Assembly (NCBI GenBank): GCA_035249305.1
Contig: DATFGQ010000076.1
Coordinates: forward strand, 31,007 to 95,006
From: DASUNP01 sp035249305
GTDB taxonomy: Bacteria > Acidobacteriota > Blastocatellia > UBA7656
DNA: 64,000 bases
Reading direction: 5' to 3'
Made by a program: the position numbers and the translations under genes. Shown here in pieces: positions 9,190-18,604 of this stretch. Position 1 is the stretch's first letter, and the number at the start of each line of letters is the position of its first letter. The notes beneath the pieces were generated by a model, which was given only the letters and a program-made list of their open reading frames with translations, had not been told where the DNA came from and searched no databases.

Positions 9190-10378
9190 AGTTATGATTT
9201 GAAACTTGAGATTCCAAATTCGAGATCTGTCTGAGGCGCGAGACTATCTCTTCGAGCGCACGGACCGTGTAGTCAATCTCTTCGCGCGTGGTGTAGGCGC
9301 TCAAGCTCAGCCTCAGGCTCGCGCGCACCTCTTCGCGCGCCAGGCCCATCGCCGTAAGCACGTGGCTCGGTTCGAGCGAACCCGAAGCGCACGCCGAGCC
9401 CGTCGACACGGCGACGCCTTTCAAGTCGAGCGCGATCAAGAGGCTCTCGCCGTCCAGACCTTGAAAACTGAGGTTCGAGATATTCGGCACGCGGCGCTCG
9501 ACATCACCGTTGACGCGAACGTCTTCGACGCGGGTCGCTATCTGCCGCTCAAGGTAATCTCTCAGCTCGCGCATGCGCGACGTGCGCTCCTCGAACTCAG
9601 CGCGAACAAGCTCGGCGGCGCGGCCGAACCCCACGATGGCCGGCACGTTTTCGGTCCCGCCTCTGCGGTCGCGCTCGTGATGCCCGCCGTAAAGAAGCTT
9701 TGCCAGCCGCGTCCCTTTTCTCACGTAAAGCGCGCCCACGCCTTTCGGCCCATGAATCTTGTGCGCCGACAGCGAGAGCAGGTCGACGCTCGTGCGCTTA
9801 ACGTCTATAGGGACCTTTCCCGCCGATTGTACGGCGTCGGTGTGAAAATAAAGGTGAGTCTGCCCGCTTGCGCGCGCTTCCGAGACTGCGGCCGCGATCT
9901 CTCCGATCGGCTGAATCACGCCCGTCTCGTTGTTGGCGTGCATTATCGAGATCAGGATCGTCTCTTCGGTGACGGCGTCGCGCACGTCTCCCGCGCTGAC
10001 GCGCCCTTGAGCGGAAACGGGCAAGTAGGTCACTCGAAAGCCGTCGCGCTCAAGCGCCTCGCAAGTGGCCAGCACGGCAGGGTGCTCGATCCTTGTGGTG
10101 ATGATGTGGCGACCTTTTTGCGCGTGCGCCGCGGCTATCCCGCGGATCGCGAAATTGTCGGCTTCGGTCCCGCCCGAGACGAAGACTATTTCGGTAGGCG
10201 CGGCGTTGATCAAAGCGGCCACCTGGCGGCGCGCGCGTTCGAGCGAAGATTTGGCGCGCTGCCCGAACGAGTGAACCGACTGCGCGTTGCCCATCTCTTC
10301 GGAGAAGTAAGGCATCATCGCGGAGATGACCTCCGGGGCCGCCGCAGTCGTCGCGCTATTGTCGAGGTAGACTCGCAT
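9182..10378 (-). CDS. Second cysteine desulfurase (NifS/IscS family)
   Basis: A 398-residue class V aminotransferase-fold enzyme that removes sulfur from L-cysteine as an enzyme persulfide. The PLP lysine is K207 (SAHKIHGPKG), the catalytic cysteine C330 (GSACASG); the H/TDA motif (HTDAVQ) and N-terminal YLDNSATT are present. It is the second desulfurase of the cluster; the canonical IscS lies nine genes upstream. Unlike IscS it ends without the conserved tail: the last residues (SNLESQVSNHNYV) are encoded by a heptad repeat (GAATTTG, GAATCTC, AAGTTTC words). It overlaps the downstream IscU-like gene by 8 nt, so the two probably form a dedicated desulfurase-acceptor pair. Possible uses are tRNA thiolation, cofactor sulfur or selenium delivery; none is shown. 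Confidence 0.88.
   Translation of the reverse strand: MRVYLDNSATTAAAPEVISAMMPYFSEEMGNAQSVHSFGQRAKSSLERARRQVAALINAAPTEIVFVSGGTEADNFAIRGIAAAHAQKGRHIITTRIEHPAVLATCEALERDGFRVTYLPVSAQGRVSAGDVRDAVTEETILISIMHANNETGVIQPIGEIAAAVSEARASGQTHLYFHTDAVQSAGKVPIDVKRTSVDLLSLSAHKIHGPKGVGALYVRKGTRLAKLLYGGHHERDRRGGTENVPAIVGFGRAAELVRAEFEERTSRMRELRDYLERQIATRVEDVRVNGDVERRVPNISNLSFQGLDGESLLIALDLKGVAVSTGSACASGSLEPSHVLTAMGLAREEVRASLRLSLSAYTTREEIDYTVRALEEIVSRLRQISNLESQVSNHNYV
9188..9226 (-). repeat. Heptad repeat GATTTCA family, inside coding sequence
   Basis: Degenerate 7-mers related to GATTTCA/AATTTCA (plus strand GATTTGA, AACTTGA, GATTCCA, AATTCGA, GATCTGT) form the 3' end of the second cysteine desulfurase gene. 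This is the only heptad element in the window that is translated. Confidence 0.6.
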
Positions 10379-10381
10379 GCC

Positions 10382-10460
10382 AGTTTTTAGTTTTTAGTTT
10401 TTAGTTTTTAGTTTAGAGCACCGGCCAGCGCTAAAAACTGAAAACTGAAAACTAAAAACT
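10382..10460 (-). repeat. Heptad inverted repeat, AGTTTTT family
   Basis: About four tandem AGTTTTT words, a GC-rich spacer (GAGCACCGGCCAGCG), then inverted AAAACTG/AAAACTA words. The TAG stop of iscX (10461-10459) abuts the element, which occupies nearly the whole gap to the second cysteine desulfurase gene. Confidence 0.85.
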
Positions 10461-10668
10461 ATCTATCTTGCCACTCTTCGTACCAGGCCATCTGGATTGC
10501 TTCGAGCTTCTTCTCGTTCGACTCTTTCGGGTCGCCCGCGAAGCCTTCGAGCTGCGTCACCCATTTATGAAGATCGGTGAAGCGCACGCTCAGAGGGTCC
10601 GTGTCCGGGTGCGCTTCCATCAACCTTATGGCAATCTCTTCGGTATCGGTCCAGCCTATTTCCGGCAT
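10459..10668 (-). CDS. iscX: IscX, iron-sulfur assembly regulator
   Basis: A 69-residue acidic protein of the IscX/YfhJ family, with the typical opening (WTDTEEIAIRLMEAHPDTDP), the FTDLHKWV segment and the C-terminal MAWYEEW. IscX binds IscS at the site used by ferredoxin and frataxin and adjusts cluster assembly. It lies 9 nt after fdx, its position in the proteobacterial isc operon. Length matches the family (about 66). Confidence 0.92.
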   Translation of the reverse strand: MPEIGWTDTEEIAIRLMEAHPDTDPLSVRFTDLHKWVTQLEGFAGDPKESNEKKLEAIQMAWYEEWQDR

Positions 10669-10677
10669 AGGTCCTCC

Positions 10678-11070
10678 TCATTCGGCTATCTCGACCTTCA
10701 CGTCGCCGCGGACTACGGCCTGGCACCCGAGCCGCGAGCGCAGGGTGACGCTGTCGGCCATGTAGATTCTGTCTTCCTCGTCCTCTTCCATCTCGGAAAG
10801 ATTCTCTTCGCCTTCTTTTACTATCACGTGACAGGTCGTGCAGGCGCAGTTGCCCCCGCAGGCGTGTTGCAGGTCGATCCCGCAATTCAGCGCGATGTCC
10901 AGCAGCGAACCCTCTTTGCCATGCTCGTGGTAAGGCGTCACGCCCGGCTCGTAATCTACCGTCACGTTCTCGCCGTCGGGCTTGATGAAAGTGATGTGAT
11001 AGACCTTCTTCTTGGTTTCTGCGGGCTGCGCGTCAACCACAGCGGTTCCCGCCGTCTCTCTTGCTTCCAT
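10678..11070 (-). CDS. fdx: ISC-type [2Fe-2S] ferredoxin
   Basis: A 130-residue ferredoxin with the ISC pattern HACGGNCACTTC plus a distal LGCQA cysteine, including the extra Cys between the first two ligands that is typical of Fdx in isc operons. It supplies electrons for cluster assembly on IscU. It carries an N-terminal extension of about 22 residues (to AETKKK) and an acidic insertion after the cluster loop compared with E. coli Fdx (111 residues). It starts 12 nt after hscA and is followed by iscX 9 nt later. Confidence 0.92.
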   Translation of the reverse strand: MEARETAGTAVVDAQPAETKKKVYHITFIKPDGENVTVDYEPGVTPYHEHGKEGSLLDIALNCGIDLQHACGGNCACTTCHVIVKEGEENLSEMEEDEEDRIYMADSVTLRSRLGCQAVVRGDVKVEIAE

Positions 11071-11082
11071 AATTCTCCTCGA

Positions 11083-12966
<1,884 letters not shown>

Positions 12967-12969
12967 CGG

Positions 12970-13647
12970 TTAAATCTCCTCCTTTATGTCGCGCACAAGG
13001 TTGCGTATGTACGACCTGTGCGAAAGCAGCTCGCTCATGCGGTCGAGCGCCGAGCGCTTCTCTTCGGCCCGGTCATGCTCAAGCGCGGCGTCCCACTCGT
13101 CGAACAGCGCTAAGAGCCGCCGATCAATCTCTCCGAGCTTTTCATTCAAACTCTCTAGCGCTTCGGCAAGCGACTGCCGCGCCTCATTCAACTCGTCTTC
13201 GTCGCCCATCTTCTTAGCGGCCTTCAACTCTTCGATCTGCATGTTCAGCTCGAAGACCTCTTCCAGCAGATCGGGCGGCGCTTTCTTTTCGGCCTCTTTG
13301 TACCCTTCAAGCTTCAAGAGATAGCCCGCGCGAGTTACAGGGTTGCGCAGCGTCCGGTGAGCGTCGTTCAGCAGCGACGACCGCTCCATGCTCGCCTGAC
13401 GCTCGGCAGGGCTCGCGCTCATGAAATAATCGGGGTGCAGTCGCCGGCTGAGCGCGTAAAAAGATTTCTCAAGCTCCGCTTCGTCCAGCCGGAGACGCCG
13501 GGGGAGGTTGAAGAAGGCGAAGTAATCGGTGCCCGCCGGGACAGGGAGCACGCGTTCGCAGCTCGCGCAAAAATGGTCGCGCGCCGTCCGTGCGCCGCAA
13601 TGCGGGCACGCCATCAGAAGATTCTCTTTGCTCGCCGTTGCATCCAT
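12970..13647 (-). CDS. hscB: HscB, J-domain co-chaperone with N-terminal zinc finger
   Basis: 225 residues. The N-terminus has a CxxC...CxxC metal site (C14, C17, C27, C30), found in eukaryotic and some bacterial HscB but not in E. coli HscB. The J domain carries the HPD triad (RRLHPDYF) near residue 75, and the C-terminal helical part (about 140-225) is the IscU-binding region. HscB presents IscU to HscA. The ATG at 13647 lies only about 13 nt after the U-run of an intrinsic terminator, so translation initiation and termination may interact. Probable start support: GGCGGG upstream. Confidence 0.9.
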   Translation of the reverse strand: MDATASKENLLMACPHCGARTARDHFCASCERVLPVPAGTDYFAFFNLPRRLRLDEAELEKSFYALSRRLHPDYFMSASPAERQASMERSSLLNDAHRTLRNPVTRAGYLLKLEGYKEAEKKAPPDLLEEVFELNMQIEELKAAKKMGDEDELNEARQSLAEALESLNEKLGEIDRRLLALFDEWDAALEHDRAEEKRSALDRMSELLSHRSYIRNLVRDIKEEI

Positions 13648-13660
13648 GCTTTAGCCCGCC

Positions 13661-13700
13661 AAAAAAATGATGGTTGAGCGGCTGCGGCACTCAACCATCA
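13661..13700 (-). terminator. Intrinsic terminator between iscA and hscB
   Basis: Minus strand: perfect 11-bp stem TGATGGTTGAG / CTCAACCATCA, loop of 11 nt, then TTTTTTT. It is placed inside the isc operon, after iscA and immediately before hscB. It probably reduces expression of hscBA-fdx-iscX relative to iscRSUA. Confidence 0.85.
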
Positions 13701-13758
13701 AGCTTTAACGGAATCGGTTCGGGCCTCGCCCGATCGGTGATCTTAATAAGCGCGCCTC

Positions 13759-14088
13759 TTAGACGGCGAACGATTCGCCGCAGCCGCAATCGCCGGCGGA
13801 GTTCGGATTGATGAAGGTGAACCCCCGCTGCATCAACCCCTCCATCTTGTAATCGAGAGTGCTGCCGTTGAGGTACAGAAAGCTCTTCATATCGACGAAC
13901 AGCTTCACGCCGTCGGCCTCAAAGACCTGGTCGCCGGGGCGCTCTTCGGTGTCTATGGCGAGCGTGTAGCCCAGCCCAGAACAGCCGCCGCCCTTCACGC
14001 CGACGCGGAGCCCGCCCTCGGTGATCCCCTGATCGCGCATTATCTCGCGCACCTTCTCAACAGCCTTCGGCGTCAGTTGAATAGCCAT
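13759..14088 (-). CDS. iscA: IscA, A-type Fe-S carrier
   Basis: A 109-residue HesB/IscA-family protein with all three conserved cysteines: C36 (GGGCSGLGY), C101 and C103 (DCGCGESF). A-type carriers receive clusters from IscU and deliver them to apoproteins. Length is typical (107). The start ATG lies 21 nt after the iscU stop, and an intrinsic terminator follows about 60 nt downstream of its own stop. Confidence 0.94.
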   Translation of the reverse strand: MAIQLTPKAVEKVREIMRDQGITEGGLRVGVKGGGCSGLGYTLAIDTEERPGDQVFEADGVKLFVDMKSFLYLNGSTLDYKMEGLMQRGFTFINPNSAGDCGCGESFAV

Positions 14089-14109
14089 CTCTCAATTCAT
14101 CCCGCTTAA

Positions 14110-14532
14110 CTAAGCTTGAGCTGCGACCTGTTCGGTCTTCTCTTCCGCCTGCCCTTGCTTCGACTGATAGTCGCGCACGGCCGCCTTGATCGCGTCCTCG
14201 GCCAGCACCGAGCAATGGATCTTGACCGGAGGCAGATTCAGCTCCTTGACGATCTCGACGTTCTTGATCTGGAGCGCCTCGTCGACGGTCCTCCCCTTGA
14301 CCCATTCGGTGGCGAGGCTCGAACTCGCTATCGCCGAGCCGCAGCCGAACGTCTTGAACTTCGCGTCCTCGATGACGTTCGTCTCGGGGTTGATCTTGAT
14401 CTGAAGCTTCATCACGTCGCCGCATTCCGGCGCGCCGACAAGCCCCGTGCCGACGTTGGGGTCTTTTTTGTCGAGCGCCCCGACGTTGCGGGGATTGTTG
14501 TAATGATCGATCACCTTATCACTGTATGCCAT
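14110..14532 (-). CDS. iscU: IscU Fe-S scaffold
   Basis: A 140-residue scaffold with the full ligand set C37, D39, C64, H106, C107 and an intact LPPVK chaperone motif (100-104). It accepts sulfur from IscS and builds the [2Fe-2S] cluster. The C-terminal dozen residues are a Glu/Ala-rich extension (QAEEKTEQVAAQA). It lies 51 nt downstream of iscS. A degenerate paralogue lies at the far end of the same operon. Confidence 0.95.
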   Translation of the reverse strand: MAYSDKVIDHYNNPRNVGALDKKDPNVGTGLVGAPECGDVMKLQIKINPETNVIEDAKFKTFGCGSAIASSSLATEWVKGRTVDEALQIKNVEIVKELNLPPVKIHCSVLAEDAIKAAVRDYQSKQGQAEEKTEQVAAQA

Positions 14533-14583
14533 TTCGTTATCCTCTCTTCTGCTCTCTCGATTTCGTTACCAGCTTAACAAATC

Positions 14584-15804
14584 CTACTCCCCGGCCCACT
14601 GCACCTTGCTCAGGTCGACGCCTTCCTGAACCATCTCCCACAGCGGCGATAGCTCTCTGAGGCGGTTGACGGCTTCGTTGACGCGGCCGATCGTGTAATC
14701 GACCTCTTCTTCGGTGTTGAACCGGCCGAGCCCGAACCTGATCGAGCTGTGCGCGAGCTCTTCGCCGACGCCGAGCGCTTTGAGCACATAGCTCGGCTCA
14801 AGGCTCGCCGACGTGCAGGCCGACCCCGAAGAGACGGCTATGTCGCTTATGCCCATCAACAGCGATTCGCCTTCTACGTATGCGAAAGAGATGTTGAGGT
14901 TGCCCGCCAGCCGCTGCTCCGGGTGGCCGTTGATGTAAACATCAGGTATCTCGTCCATGATCCCTTTTCGCAGCTTCTCGCGGAGCGCAAAGACGCGCGA
15001 CCGGTCGGTCTCCATGTCCGCCTGCGCGATCTCGGCCGCCTTGCCCAGGCCCACTATCCCCGTGACGTTCAGAGTCCCGCTCCGCATGCCGCGCTCGTGC
15101 CCGCCGCCGTCGACCATAGGCACCAGCATCACGCGCGGGTTCTTGCGCCGCACATATAGCGCGCCTACGCCTTTCGGCCCGTACATCTTGTGCGCCGATA
15201 TAGAAACAAGATCGACGTTAAGAGCGTTCACGTCAAACGGCAGCTTGCCGATGGCCTGAGTCGCGTCCGTGTGAAACAGCACGCCGCGCTCTTTGCAGAC
15301 TCGCCCGATCTCGGCTATCGGCTGCAACACGCCGATCTCGTTATTCGCGTGCATCACCGAGACGAGGATCGTCTTATCGGTGAGGGCGTTCTTCACGTCG
15401 TCGGGCGAGATCAGTCCGTCGCTCCCGACGGGCAGATAGGTGACCTTGAAGCCGCGCTTCTCAAGCTTCTTGCAAGTGTCGAGCACGGCCTTGTGCTCCG
15501 TGACGACAGTGATGATGTGGTCGCCCTTCTCATAATACATGTCGGCGACGCCTTTGATCGCAAGATTGTCGGACTCGGTCGCGCCGCTGGTAAAGACGAT
15601 CTCTTTGGCGGTAGCGCCGATCAGGTCGGCGACCTGCTTGCGCGCGTTCTCTACGGCCTCTTCGGCCTGCCAGCCGAACTGGTGATTGCGGCTGGCCGCG
15701 TTGCCAAAAACCTCTGTGAAGTACGGAGCCATCGCTTCGAAGACGCGCGGGTCGCACGGCGTCGTCGCGTGGTAGTCCATATAGATCGGGAGCTTCAGCG
15801 CCAT
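14584..15804 (-). CDS. iscS: IscS cysteine desulfurase
   Basis: 406 residues with PLP lysine K206 (SAHKMYGPKG), catalytic cysteine C330 (SGSACTSASLEPSY) and the IscS-type C-terminus SPLWEMVQEGVDLSKVQW, which in E. coli contacts IscU. It is therefore the housekeeping desulfurase, in contrast to the tail-less paralogue at 9182-10378. It starts 18 nt after iscR. Confidence 0.95.
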   Translation of the reverse strand: MALKLPIYMDYHATTPCDPRVFEAMAPYFTEVFGNAASRNHQFGWQAEEAVENARKQVADLIGATAKEIVFTSGATESDNLAIKGVADMYYEKGDHIITVVTEHKAVLDTCKKLEKRGFKVTYLPVGSDGLISPDDVKNALTDKTILVSVMHANNEIGVLQPIAEIGRVCKERGVLFHTDATQAIGKLPFDVNALNVDLVSISAHKMYGPKGVGALYVRRKNPRVMLVPMVDGGGHERGMRSGTLNVTGIVGLGKAAEIAQADMETDRSRVFALREKLRKGIMDEIPDVYINGHPEQRLAGNLNISFAYVEGESLLMGISDIAVSSGSACTSASLEPSYVLKALGVGEELAHSSIRFGLGRFNTEEEVDYTIGRVNEAVNRLRELSPLWEMVQEGVDLSKVQWAGE

Positions 15805-15822
15805 TTCATTCTCCTTCGCGCC

Positions 15823-16341
15823 CTAAGCAACTTCGACCGCGTTCGGGTCGGGCGCGATTTCATCTCTCTTCAGGCGGTCGGCCAGCGCCTTGTTCGATTT
15901 CATTCTCAAGCCGTAGACCACTTCTGGTTTCGACTTGTTCGACAGGTCGGCGACCGTTATCGAATCCAAAAAATTATCCACGTGCTCGGCGAGCTGTTTC
16001 CATATCGCCCCGCCGATGCAGGTGTCGGCCAGATGACAATTATCGACCGACTCGCCCTTGCTGAAACAAGAGCTCGTATAAAGCGGCGGCTCGATCAACC
16101 GGACGATCTCGCCTATGGTGATCTCCGACGGCTCGCGCGCGAGCACATAGCCGCCGTGAGGCCCACGCACGCTCTTGACGACGTTGCCCTTGCGCAACTG
16201 CTGAAAGAGCTGTTCGAGAAATAGAAGCGATATGCCTTCGCGTTTCGAGATGGCCCCGAGCGGAACGGGCGAGCCGTTCGAGTGCTGCGCTATGTCTAAG
16301 ACCGCGCGCACGGAGTATTTGCCTTTGGTCGAAACTTGCAT
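15823..16341 (-). CDS. iscR: IscR, Rrf2-family Fe-S-sensing repressor
   Basis: 172 residues: an N-terminal winged-helix domain (MQVSTKGKYSVRAVLDIA... RGPHGGYVLAR) and three cluster cysteines C92, C102 and C108 in the sensor loop. E. coli IscR uses C92, C98 and C104 plus His107; spacing here is slightly wider. Holo-IscR represses the isc operon when Fe-S clusters are plentiful. The promoter region contains two tandem IscR-type dyads, one of them embracing the -35 box, so classical autoregulation is likely. The C-terminal 40 residues extend beyond the minimal Rrf2 fold. Confidence 0.93.
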   Translation of the reverse strand: MQVSTKGKYSVRAVLDIAQHSNGSPVPLGAISKREGISLLFLEQLFQQLRKGNVVKSVRGPHGGYVLAREPSEITIGEIVRLIEPPLYTSSCFSKGESVDNCHLADTCIGGAIWKQLAEHVDNFLDSITVADLSNKSKPEVVYGLRMKSNKALADRLKRDEIAPDPNAVEVA

Positions 16342-16371
16342 ATTGCCCCTCGAAAATCAATCGTCATCTCT

Positions 16372-16399
16372 ATTTTATATTCCTGACTAATAAAGTCAA
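16372..16399 (-). promoter_or_regulatory. Promoter of the isc operon
   Basis: Minus strand: -35 TTGACT (16399-16394), 16-bp spacer, -10 TAAAAT (16377-16372). The iscR ATG is about 30 nt downstream. The proximal dyad covers the -35 box and the upstream part of the spacer. Confidence 0.7.
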
Positions 16400-16422
16400 G
16401 TTTATTCTGACTAAATTGGTCG
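16384..16422. promoter_or_regulatory. Two tandem IscR-type operator dyads
   Basis: Plus strand: TGACTAATAAAGTCA (16384-16398, perfect arms TGACT/AGTCA) and TGACTAAATTGGTCG (16408-16422, imperfect), 24 bp apart. They resemble the type 1 IscR site (TTGACTnnnnTAGTCAGG on the iscR strand) known from proteobacteria; binding here is inferred. Confidence 0.65.
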
Positions 16423-16494
16423 GGTTTTATTAGGCGATTTAAGTGAAGAAATAATAAGAGTTATCTTCGGGCAGGTCTTGGTCGCGAGGTCCGT

Positions 16495-17667
16495 TTAGCC
16501 CGTCCGAGAGGCCAGTTTTTGAAGACGCTCTTCGGCCGCTCGAAGCGTCTCGTCCCGTTTGCAGAAGGTGAAGCGCACCTGCGAGCGGCCGAGATGAGGC
16601 TCGTGATAGAAGCTGCTGCCGGGAACTACGGCGACGCCGATCTCTTTGACCAGGAATCGGGCGAACTCTAAATCGTCCGGGTAACCGAACGCGGAGATGT
16701 CTGTCATCACGTAGTAAGCGCCGTCGGGGTCGTAGCATTTGAAGCCCGCCCCTTTCAGCACCGTCAGTATTCTCTCGCGCCGTTTCGCGTAATCGGCTTG
16801 AAGGTGGTCGTAGTAAGAACGCGGCAGACGAAGCGCGCGCGCGCCAGCTTCTTGCAGCGGGGCCGCCGCCCCCACGGTCAAAAAGTCATGCACCTTGCGT
16901 ATGGCGAGCGTGATCTCCGGGGGCGCGATCGTGTAGCCGACGCGCCAGCCCGTGACTGAATAGGTCTTTGACAAGCCGTTGATCGTGATCGTACGGTCGC
17001 GCATGCCGTCGAGCTGGGCCATCGCTACGTGCTTTTTGTCGTTGAACAGGATGTGCTCGTAGATCTCGTCGGTGACGGCGATGACGTTCCAGCGGTGGCA
17101 CAGCGCGGCTATCTGTTCAAGCTCCTCGCGCGAGAAGACCTTCCCCGTAGGGTTGTTCGGCGTGTTGATTATGATCGCCTTCGTGTTGTCGTTAAACGCG
17201 GCGGCGAGCTCGTCGGGGTCGAAGCTCCAATCGGGCGGGCGCAGCGTGACGTAGCGCGGCGTCGCGCCGGAAAGGATCGCGTCCGGGCCGTAGTTCTCGT
17301 AAAAAGGCTCGAAGACTATCACCTCGTCGCCGGGGTTTACTATTGCCATAAGCGCCGCGATCATCGCCTCCGTAGAGCCGCACGTGACGGTGATCTCGCG
17401 CTCCGGGTCGACTTCGAGCCCGAGATACCACGAGCTCTTTTCCGCGATCGCGTCGCGGAAGCTCTTAGCGCCCCAGGTGATCGCGTACTGGTTGATGTCG
17501 GCCATTATCGCGTCGCAGGCGGCGAGCTTTATCTCTTCGGGCGCGGGGAAATCCGGGAAGCCTTGCGAGAGGTTTATCGCGCCGTAGAGATGCGCCTGAC
17601 GCGTCATCTCACGGATTACGGATTCGGTGAACTGCTCTGCTTTGTGCGAGATTATTCGTTTTGACAT
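16495..17667 (-). CDS. Class I/II PLP aminotransferase
   Basis: 390 residues of the fold-type I aspartate aminotransferase family. Schiff-base lysine is K234 (GLSKTYSVTGWRVGY); the NNPTGKVF and phosphate-binding regions are present, and the C-terminal QVRFTFCKRDETL carries the carboxylate-binding Arg. The opening (INLSQGFPDFPAPEEI) is typical of the kynurenine/methionine aminotransferase (YbdL-like) branch; the substrate cannot be settled by eye. Its ATG overlaps the TAA of the upstream TPR gene by one base (TAATG), so they are translationally coupled. It is not part of the isc operon, whose promoter lies beyond its stop codon. Confidence 0.88.
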   Translation of the reverse strand: MSKRIISHKAEQFTESVIREMTRQAHLYGAINLSQGFPDFPAPEEIKLAACDAIMADINQYAITWGAKSFRDAIAEKSSWYLGLEVDPEREITVTCGSTEAMIAALMAIVNPGDEVIVFEPFYENYGPDAILSGATPRYVTLRPPDWSFDPDELAAAFNDNTKAIIINTPNNPTGKVFSREELEQIAALCHRWNVIAVTDEIYEHILFNDKKHVAMAQLDGMRDRTITINGLSKTYSVTGWRVGYTIAPPEITLAIRKVHDFLTVGAAAPLQEAGARALRLPRSYYDHLQADYAKRRERILTVLKGAGFKCYDPDGAYYVMTDISAFGYPDDLEFARFLVKEIGVAVVPGSSFYHEPHLGRSQVRFTFCKRDETLRAAEERLQKLASRTG

Positions 17668-18590
17668 TATCGGTTGTCGGTCTCTTCTTTCAGCCTTTCT
17701 ATTATCGATTCAACGGCAGAAGCATATTCGCCATCCGGGTCGAGCCGCAAATAATTTTTGTAAGCCTCTATCGCCTCTTTGTTGCGCCCGGCCTTCTCAA
17801 GTATCTCGGCGAGCTGGTAATAGAGGATAGGCTCGGTGTCCATGTCCTGGGCGATCCCCGCGCGATACTCTTTGACCGCCCCGTCGACATCGCTCTCTTC
17901 TATGAGCGCGAGCGCCAGACCGATATGAGCTTCAAACGAATTGCCTCGCGCAAGGCGCAGCGCTTTGCGGTACTCGACTATCGCCTCTTCGACGAGCCCC
18001 TGGTTGCGGCGTAGGTTGGCGAGCACGGTCTGAGCTTCGACCACCTTGCGCCCCCCGGCCTTGATCGCCGCCTGGGCATGCTTTTCCGCTTCCTGGTAAT
18101 CCTGCGTTAGAGTCAGGATACGCGCGATGCCTATGTGCGCTTCCGCAAATCCGGGCCGCAACGCGATAGCCTGTTTATACTCTTCGACGGCGTCTTTACC
18201 TTTGCCCGTGTAGCGCAACTGCTCGCCTCTCTGAAAATGAATCGAGGCTTGATCGGTCGTCGGCCGCTGAGTCACTTTAAGAGTGCGGGCCGCGCCCGCC
18301 GCGATCACGACCGAGCCGGTCCAGTCCGTAAACCCGGCCGTTCGCACAAGCACCGGGTACGAGCCCGTCCACACGCGGGCCAGGTCAAGCTCGCCGTTCT
18401 CCTTCGTGGCCCCGTGCAGGACGTTGTTGATGTAGACGTAAGATCGCGGCTGGCCCGTGACGACTTTCAACTGCCCCGTCGTGCGCGCGGCGGCTTTTTG
18501 CGCGCGCGCCTCGACGGCGAAGAGCAGACCTAGCACAACCAAAAGAGTGAAGCTCGCCTTGCTCACGCTGAAAAAACTTCTTAACGACAT
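17667..18590 (-). CDS. Secreted PEGA-like/TPR protein
   Basis: 307 residues from the ATG at 18590; an upstream in-frame start would run into the preceding gene. A signal peptide (SFTLLVVLGLLFAVEARAQ) ends near residue 30. Residues 40-110 form a PEGA-like beta domain (PRSYVYINNVLHGATKENGEL). TPRs fill about 120-300 (GKDAVEEYKQAIALRPGFAEAHIGIARILT). It probably acts as a scaffold at the cell envelope. The start lies 14 nt after the lytic transglycosylase stop and its own stop overlaps the aminotransferase ATG, making a three-gene operon. Confidence 0.8.
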   Translation of the reverse strand: MSLRSFFSVSKASFTLLVVLGLLFAVEARAQKAAARTTGQLKVVTGQPRSYVYINNVLHGATKENGELDLARVWTGSYPVLVRTAGFTDWTGSVVIAAGAARTLKVTQRPTTDQASIHFQRGEQLRYTGKGKDAVEEYKQAIALRPGFAEAHIGIARILTLTQDYQEAEKHAQAAIKAGGRKVVEAQTVLANLRRNQGLVEEAIVEYRKALRLARGNSFEAHIGLALALIEESDVDGAVKEYRAGIAQDMDTEPILYYQLAEILEKAGRNKEAIEAYKNYLRLDPDGEYASAVESIIERLKEETDNR

Positions 18591-18604
18591 TGATGCACCC
18601 CTGG

